Positions 6,822 through 9,919 of a stretch of DNA of 9,919 nucleotides are shown piece after piece. How positions within the stretch are numbered: position 1 is the stretch's first letter; each line of letters starts with the position of its first letter. Source of the DNA: Chloroflexota bacterium (GTDB lineage: Bacteria; Chloroflexota; Anaerolineae; Fen-1058); contig JACRBO010000737.1 in assembly GCA_016219235.1 (NCBI GenBank), forward strand, positions 1-9,919. The letters are read 5' to 3'. The notes beneath the pieces were generated by a model that did not search any database, was not told the origin of the DNA, and saw only the letters and a program-made list of their open reading frames with translations. Both the position numbers and the translations under genes were made by a program.

Positions 6822-7343
6822 ATGCCCGGTGAAATCAAACTCGGCCGCTGGGCCGGACTGCAACTCAGCGCCATGCCGTCGGCCGTCATCAGCGCGATCG
6901 GGTTGTGGACACTGCTCACGATGTTGGCCGCCGTGATCATCCCGCTCCCGATCGGCACGGCCATCGTCGGCGGCCTGATCGCGACGGTGCTGCACTACGT
7001 GTCCGACACGCTGCATCAACTGGGCCACGCCTTCGTCGCGAAACGCACGGGCTTTCCGATGACGGGGATTCGATTCTGGTTTGTGTTGAGCACGGCGATT
7101 TATCCGTCCGGCGAGCCGCCACTGCCCGGTCGGATTCACATCCGGCGCGCGCTCGGCGGCCCGATTGTGAGTGTGCTCATCGGCGTGATCGTCGGCGTGA
7201 TTGCCGCGTTGTCTACCGGCGTGCTCGGCTGGATCATCGCCTTCACCGCTTTTGATAATCTGTTGGTGCTCGGGTTGGGCGCGTTTCTGCCGCTGGGCTT
7301 TACCGACGGCAGCACGATCTTGATGTGGTGGGGCAAGCGGTGA
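6822..7343 (+). CDS. M50 (site-2 protease)-like membrane protein, probable pseudoprotease
   Basis: A 173-residue, strongly hydrophobic protein with about four membrane spans (roughly 18-41, 44-64, 112-132, 136-160). Its layout follows the core of M50 intramembrane metalloproteases. The zinc motif region is at 65-69, followed by AKRTGFPMTGIRFW, a loop with PSGEPP, the segment LGGPIVS (111-117) matching the family's AGPxxN-like stretch, and FLPLGFTDG (155-163) matching the NxxPxxPLDGG motif, with Asp162 as the likely third metal ligand. The motif HExxH is here HQLGH: both histidines are kept, but the catalytic glutamate is glutamine (codon CAA at 7017-7019). Known family chemistry predicts loss of hydrolysis, so it may bind metal or substrate without cutting. 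The ATG is fixed by GAGGTG four bases upstream. It is transcribed divergently from the glycosyltransferase gene, and its stop is ten bases from the stop of the convergent gene. Confidence 0.75.
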   Translation: MPGEIKLGRWAGLQLSAMPSAVISAIGLWTLLTMLAAVIIPLPIGTAIVGGLIATVLHYVSDTLHQLGHAFVAKRTGFPMTGIRFWFVLSTAIYPSGEPPLPGRIHIRRALGGPIVSVLIGVIVGVIAALSTGVLGWIIAFTAFDNLLVLGLGAFLPLGFTDGSTILMWWGKR

Positions 7344-7353
7344 AATGCGCGGC

Positions 7354-8514
7354 TTACAACGGCCCGCCGGGGACGTGGCCGCTCTTCAGCGCGATCACTT
7401 GCTCGGGCGTGAAGGGCGGATTGAACAACGCGGGCGATGCGGCATAACAGCGGAACATATCGGCGATGAAATGAATCCGATCGGCCAACTCGGCCCAATC
7501 GATCGCGCCGGAGTCGCGCACGCTGTCCGGCGTGGGATCGATCACGTCGAGCAGGGCGCGCAAATCGGGGTGGGCGATAGCCGTTAATTCGGGCGGAAAT
7601 TCAGCGGTCAGATCGTCGCCTAACTTCAAGCGCGTGCCCCCCAGATCGATCGACAGCAGGTGTTCGGTGATGAATACGCGCGCCAGCCGGCGCACTTCGG
7701 TCAACAGTGCCTCAACCGCCCGATCGAGCGGCGTCGGCCCGGTGAGCAGTCGTGTGAGCCACAATCGAAAGCGCGCCGGCCAGCCGCGATACGGAAAGAG
7801 CGCTTTGAGCAAGCGCCGGGTAAACTCCTTTGGCTCGATGATGGCCGCTTCCATCGCCGCCGCGATTTCTGGCTGCAAGCGCGTCTGTTCGTGAAAGCCA
7901 ATCTCCAGATTCGCCAGCAGCAGCAACTCCAGCCGCGCCTTCAAATCGCCTTCAAAAAACGCCTGATAATAGCGCGAAAAGGCTTGCTGCAAATAGCGCT
8001 GGCCGTCGGGCGGATTGCCGGGGCGCAACCCGGCCATGAAGTGTGCTAGGTGATCGGCGTTGAAGTCGGCATCACTCAAACAGTCCGCACAGAAGCGCGC
8101 AAACTCGCGGCCGATCTCCTCGAACACTTTCTGATTGCCGCGCGCCACCGCCGCACTGGCACGATCGATCGCAGCGGCGGGATTCACCACTTCCCAGACC
8201 GACTCGCGAATGTAGCGGGGTTCGCGCTGGGTGCCCAGTCGTTGAACGCTGATCAGCACGTCGTGGGCGGCGGTCGTCGCCGTCGAGGCGTTCAGCAGCG
8301 TGTCCAAAGTCCGCGCCAGATCCTCTTTGCGAATCGATTGCCCCGCCTGCTTGGACGCCCACGTCGCAAAGGTGCACCAGTTGGCGCTCAGGCCCAGGCG
8401 TGTCGCGACCGCCGCCGACAATTCGTGATAGCACTGCGTGATCTGCAAGTTGCGGATCACCGGCTCGCGGCGTGTGGCAATCGCCTCAACTTCGATCAGC
8501 GTGGGCGCGGGCAT
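7354..8514 (-). CDS. Conserved-looking helical protein of unknown function, coupled to the aldolase gene
   Basis: I do not recognise a named domain. From the ATG at 8514 the protein has 386 residues, is predicted to be almost all alpha-helical and soluble, and lacks a signal peptide. Two blocks look like family signatures: ITQCYHELS followed by [18 protein letters not shown] (25-62), and [15 protein letters not shown] (201-215). I have a vague memory of similar blocks in uncharacterised actinobacterial proteins, which is not evidence. The first block ends in a basic patch ([12 protein letters not shown]). His208 and Glu209 are candidate active or metal residues, unproven. The start at 8514 is chosen because it lies one base after the aldolase stop (TGA-A-ATG), a typical translational-coupling arrangement. 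A longer frame from a TTG at 8583 would overlap the aldolase by 68 bases and adds a cysteine- and tryptophan-rich, unlikely N-terminus. Confidence 0.7.
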   Translation of the reverse strand: MPAPTLIEVEAIATRREPVIRNLQITQCYHELSAAVATRLGLSANWCTFATWASKQAGQSIRKEDLARTLDTLLNASTATTAAHDVLISVQRLGTQREPRYIRESVWEVVNPAAAIDRASAAVARGNQKVFEEIGREFARFCADCLSDADFNADHLAHFMAGLRPGNPPDGQRYLQQAFSRYYQAFFEGDLKARLELLLLANLEIGFHEQTRLQPEIAAAMEAAIIEPKEFTRRLLKALFPYRGWPARFRLWLTRLLTGPTPLDRAVEALLTEVRRLARVFITEHLLSIDLGGTRLKLGDDLTAEFPPELTAIAHPDLRALLDVIDPTPDSVRDSGAIDWAELADRIHFIADMFRCYAASPALFNPPFTPEQVIALKSGHVPGGPL

Positions 8515-8515
8515 T

Positions 8516-9268
8516 TCAACTCGCTTTGACTTGCGCCAGCAATTGCCGGGCCGCATTGCCCAACAGCACCGTATCCGCCCCAACCACGATGAGCGTGTAA
8601 CCGTACTCGATGTACGGCTGCACGGCCTGCGCCGATAAGCCGAAGATGCCCAGCGGTAGATTCACGGCGCGACACGCCGCCGTCACCCGATCGATCGCGG
8701 CGACGACTTCGGGATGCGTCACTTCGCCCAAGCGGCCCAGGCTGGCGGACAGATCATACGGCCCGATCAACACCGCATCGACGCCGGGCACGCGCACGAT
8801 CGCTTCGATATTCTTCACCGCGTCAATGTGCTCGGCCTGCACGATCACGGCCACCTCGTCATTGGCGCGGCTCACGTAGTCCTGAAAATTCAAACCATAA
8901 CCGTGCGCGCGACCGATGCCGACGCCGCGGGTGCCCGATGGCGCGTACCTCGCCCAGCTCACCACCTGCGCGGCCCGCTCCGCCGAATTGACCTGCGGCG
9001 CGATGATGCCTGCCGCACCGATGTCCAACGCCTTCTTAATCGGCACTTCGGCGCTGTGGGACACGCGCACCACACACGGCGTTGATCCCGTGGCGCGAAT
9101 GATGCTCTGCAATTCCAGCGCTTCCAGCGGACTATGCTCGTTGTCCAGAAAGAACCAATCGAAGCCCACACTGGCCAGCACTTCGGCGGTCTCGGCGGAG
9201 GCGAGTGTGATCATCGTGCCGATCAATCGCTCGCAGGCTTTAAGTCGTTGGCGAAAAGATGGGGTCAT
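8516..9268 (-). CDS. HpcH/HpaI family aldolase (class II pyruvate-type)
   Basis: A 250-residue cytoplasmic enzyme, the normal family length, predicted to make or break a C-C bond between pyruvate (or a related 2-oxoacid) and an aldehyde using a divalent metal. By comparison with E. coli HpaI the key residues are present: His45 in DNEHSPLE (general base), Arg68 in VVRVS (substrate carboxylate), Gln144 and metal ligand Glu146 in VQAEHIDAV, and metal ligand Asp172 in IGPYDLSASLG. The glycine-rich stretch SGTRGVGIGRAHGYG (111-125) is typical of the family. The true substrate cannot be read from sequence; HpaI-like, rhamnonate-type and macrophomate-synthase-like enzymes share these residues. The ATG at 9268 is preceded by AGGAG with five-base spacing, which outranks an in-frame TTG at 9319. 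It follows the methyltransferase gene across a palindrome array and is coupled to the unknown gene behind it. Confidence 0.92.
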   Translation of the reverse strand: MTPSFRQRLKACERLIGTMITLASAETAEVLASVGFDWFFLDNEHSPLEALELQSIIRATGSTPCVVRVSHSAEVPIKKALDIGAAGIIAPQVNSAERAAQVVSWARYAPSGTRGVGIGRAHGYGLNFQDYVSRANDEVAVIVQAEHIDAVKNIEAIVRVPGVDAVLIGPYDLSASLGRLGEVTHPEVVAAIDRVTAACRAVNLPLGIFGLSAQAVQPYIEYGYTLIVVGADTVLLGNAARQLLAQVKAS

Positions 9269-9285
9269 GTGTTCGCTCCTGCACC

Positions 9286-9405
9286 CCGCCGATTCAAATC
9301 GGCGGCTACGTAACATCAAAACCTGCTGAAGCAGGTTGCTTGAGTGTGCCTAACCCGCGCCAGCGGGTTTCGACTCTGCCTCGGCGTCGGATTCATCCGA
9401 TGCCG
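9286..9405. repeat. Array of four palindromes at 32-33 bp pitch
   Basis: Four inverted repeats follow one another: CCGCCGATTCAAATCGGCGG (9286-9305), AACCTGCTGAAGCAGGTT (9320-9337), AACCCGCGCCAGCGGGTT (9352-9369), and an 11-pair stem with one G-T pair at 9382-9405 whose apex reads GGATTCATCC. Their centres are at 9295.5, 9328.5, 9360.5 and 9393.5, so the pitch is 33, 32 and 33 bp. The second and third share the frame AACCyGC...GCrGGTT with a compensating change, so stem pairing rather than sequence is kept. The first and fourth share GATTCA at the apex. The array fills the gap between methyltransferase and aldolase, and the fourth unit contains the methyltransferase stop. On the minus strand the second hairpin is followed by TTTT and could weakly terminate transcription. 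The first ends only seven bases from the aldolase ribosome site. Confidence 0.8.
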
Positions 9406-9919
9406 CCACTTGTCGTTGGCTTGCGCGCCACGATCAACATGTGTTCGCTCAAGCCGACCACCGACGGGTGGGTGCATGTCTTGAAGTGTGTGTCGCGCCA
9501 GACTTTCCACTGCTGTTCGTCCCTGGCGATCTTATTCAATGCGGCGCGGTGGTTGGCGCTGATCCCTTCCAATCCCGCCATCGTCAACACTTCCACTCCG
9601 GCAGCGTCAAACATGGCGCGGAACTCTTCCGGCAAGAAGAAGTGGCAGGCGGTGAAGCCGTATTGGCCGAGATAGTCGCCCGTGTTGAGCAACTTTTGGT
9701 AATGCGGCATAGTCACTTCTTCCGGGAACATCGTCAACTCGACGACCAGCAGGCTCAAGCGGCTCATCACCGATACGGCGATGGGCGCGCCCGGCTTCGC
9801 CACGCGGATCAGTTCGCTCAGCGCTCTGGCGCGTTGGCGTTTGTCCAGCACGTGCGACAGCGGCCCGCCCAGACAGAGCACGCCATCGAAGGAGTTGTCG
9901 GCGAAACGTGACAGATCGA
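9393..9919 (-). CDS. Class I SAM-dependent methyltransferase, C-terminal part (cut by window edge)
   Basis: Only the last 174 residues are visible; the frame is open through 9919 and the start lies outside the window. The visible part begins with DLSRFADNSFDGVLCLGGPLSHVLD written as one stretch of codons: the post-II region of Methyltransf_11/25-type enzymes (an acidic FDGV strand, then the LSHV loop). It is followed by the helix RARALSELIRVAKPG and the strand IAVSVMSR (motif III region), then a later segment with FLPEEFRAMFDAAGVEVL and a closing SEHMLIVARKP strand. The SAM-binding GxGxG motif must lie beyond the edge. The substrate is unknown. The GTG at 9881 is internal, not a start, because the conserved region continues upstream of it. 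The final residues (about TTSGGIG) and the TGA are encoded by a palindrome of the adjacent array, so the tail may have been reshaped by the repeat. Confidence 0.85.
   Translation of the reverse strand, partial: DLSRFADNSFDGVLCLGGPLSHVLDKRQRARALSELIRVAKPGAPIAVSVMSRLSLLVVELTMFPEEVTMPHYQKLLNTGDYLGQYGFTACHFFLPEEFRAMFDAAGVEVLTMAGLEGISANHRAALNKIARDEQQWKVWRDTHFKTCTHPSVVGLSEHMLIVARKPTTSGGIG

Noticed and set aside
8515..8583. TTG start at 8583 for the unknown protein
   Set aside because: It overlaps the aldolase gene by 68 bases and gives an odd Cys/Trp/Arg-rich extension; the ATG at 8514 directly after the aldolase stop is far more likely.
9269..9319. TTG start at 9319 for the aldolase
   Set aside because: The extension is read through the first palindrome of the array and contains the AGGAG that serves the ATG at 9268.
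9286..9405. CRISPR-like array (about 33-bp periodicity)
   Set aside because: The periodic units are different palindromes, not identical direct repeats with unique spacers, and no cas gene is near.
9879..9881. GTG at 9881 as start of a short methyltransferase
   Set aside because: The conserved residues continue upstream (DNSFDG just before it) and the frame stays open to the window edge, so the gene is cut, not short.

Overview
The window is GC-rich (roughly 60% by eye) bacterial DNA with seven protein-coding genes, one of them cut by the right edge. Gene content and style suggest the chromosome of a Chloroflexota bacterium (Anaerolineae-like): a very large GT39-type membrane glycosyltransferase with tandem C-terminal beta-sandwich domains, a soluble GAF-GAF-PAS histidine kinase, a long ArsR-type regulator with a big N-terminal domain, and clusters of short palindromes between genes. 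This assignment is an inference from family habits; there is no rRNA or marker gene to prove it. I see no phage, insertion sequence, CRISPR array, tRNA or rRNA.

Left part (1-3874, minus strand). A strong hairpin at 53-98 lies downstream of a 375-residue ArsR-family regulator (121-1248). That gene has its own near-consensus promoter and two operator-like inverted repeats in an AT-rich leader. Upstream of it is a 755-residue sensor histidine kinase (1513-3780) with no transmembrane segment and no response regulator nearby. The kinase is read from an extended -10 promoter.

Middle (3875-7343). A 936-residue GT39-like glycosyltransferase (3875-6685, minus) carries a PA14-like outer domain and two outer beta-domains. 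Its promoter strongly resembles that of the kinase gene, so the two may be expressed in parallel. Divergent to it, on the plus strand, is a small membrane protein (6822-7343) with the layout of a site-2 protease (M50), but with HQLGH in place of HExxH, so it is probably catalytically dead or altered.

Right part (7354-9919, minus). A methyltransferase gene (partial, 9393 to the edge), an HpcH/HpaI-type class II aldolase (8516-9268) and a helical protein of unknown function (7354-8514) are collinear. The last two are separated by one base and are probably translationally coupled. Between methyltransferase and aldolase lie four palindromes whose centres are 33, 32 and 33 bp apart; the last one supplies the methyltransferase stop codon.

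The observations I consider most worth following are the Glu-to-Gln change in the M50-like protein, the regularly pitched palindrome array, the paired promoters of kinase and glycosyltransferase, the aldolase-coupled unknown family, and a roughly tenfold excess of the hexamer CGATCG.
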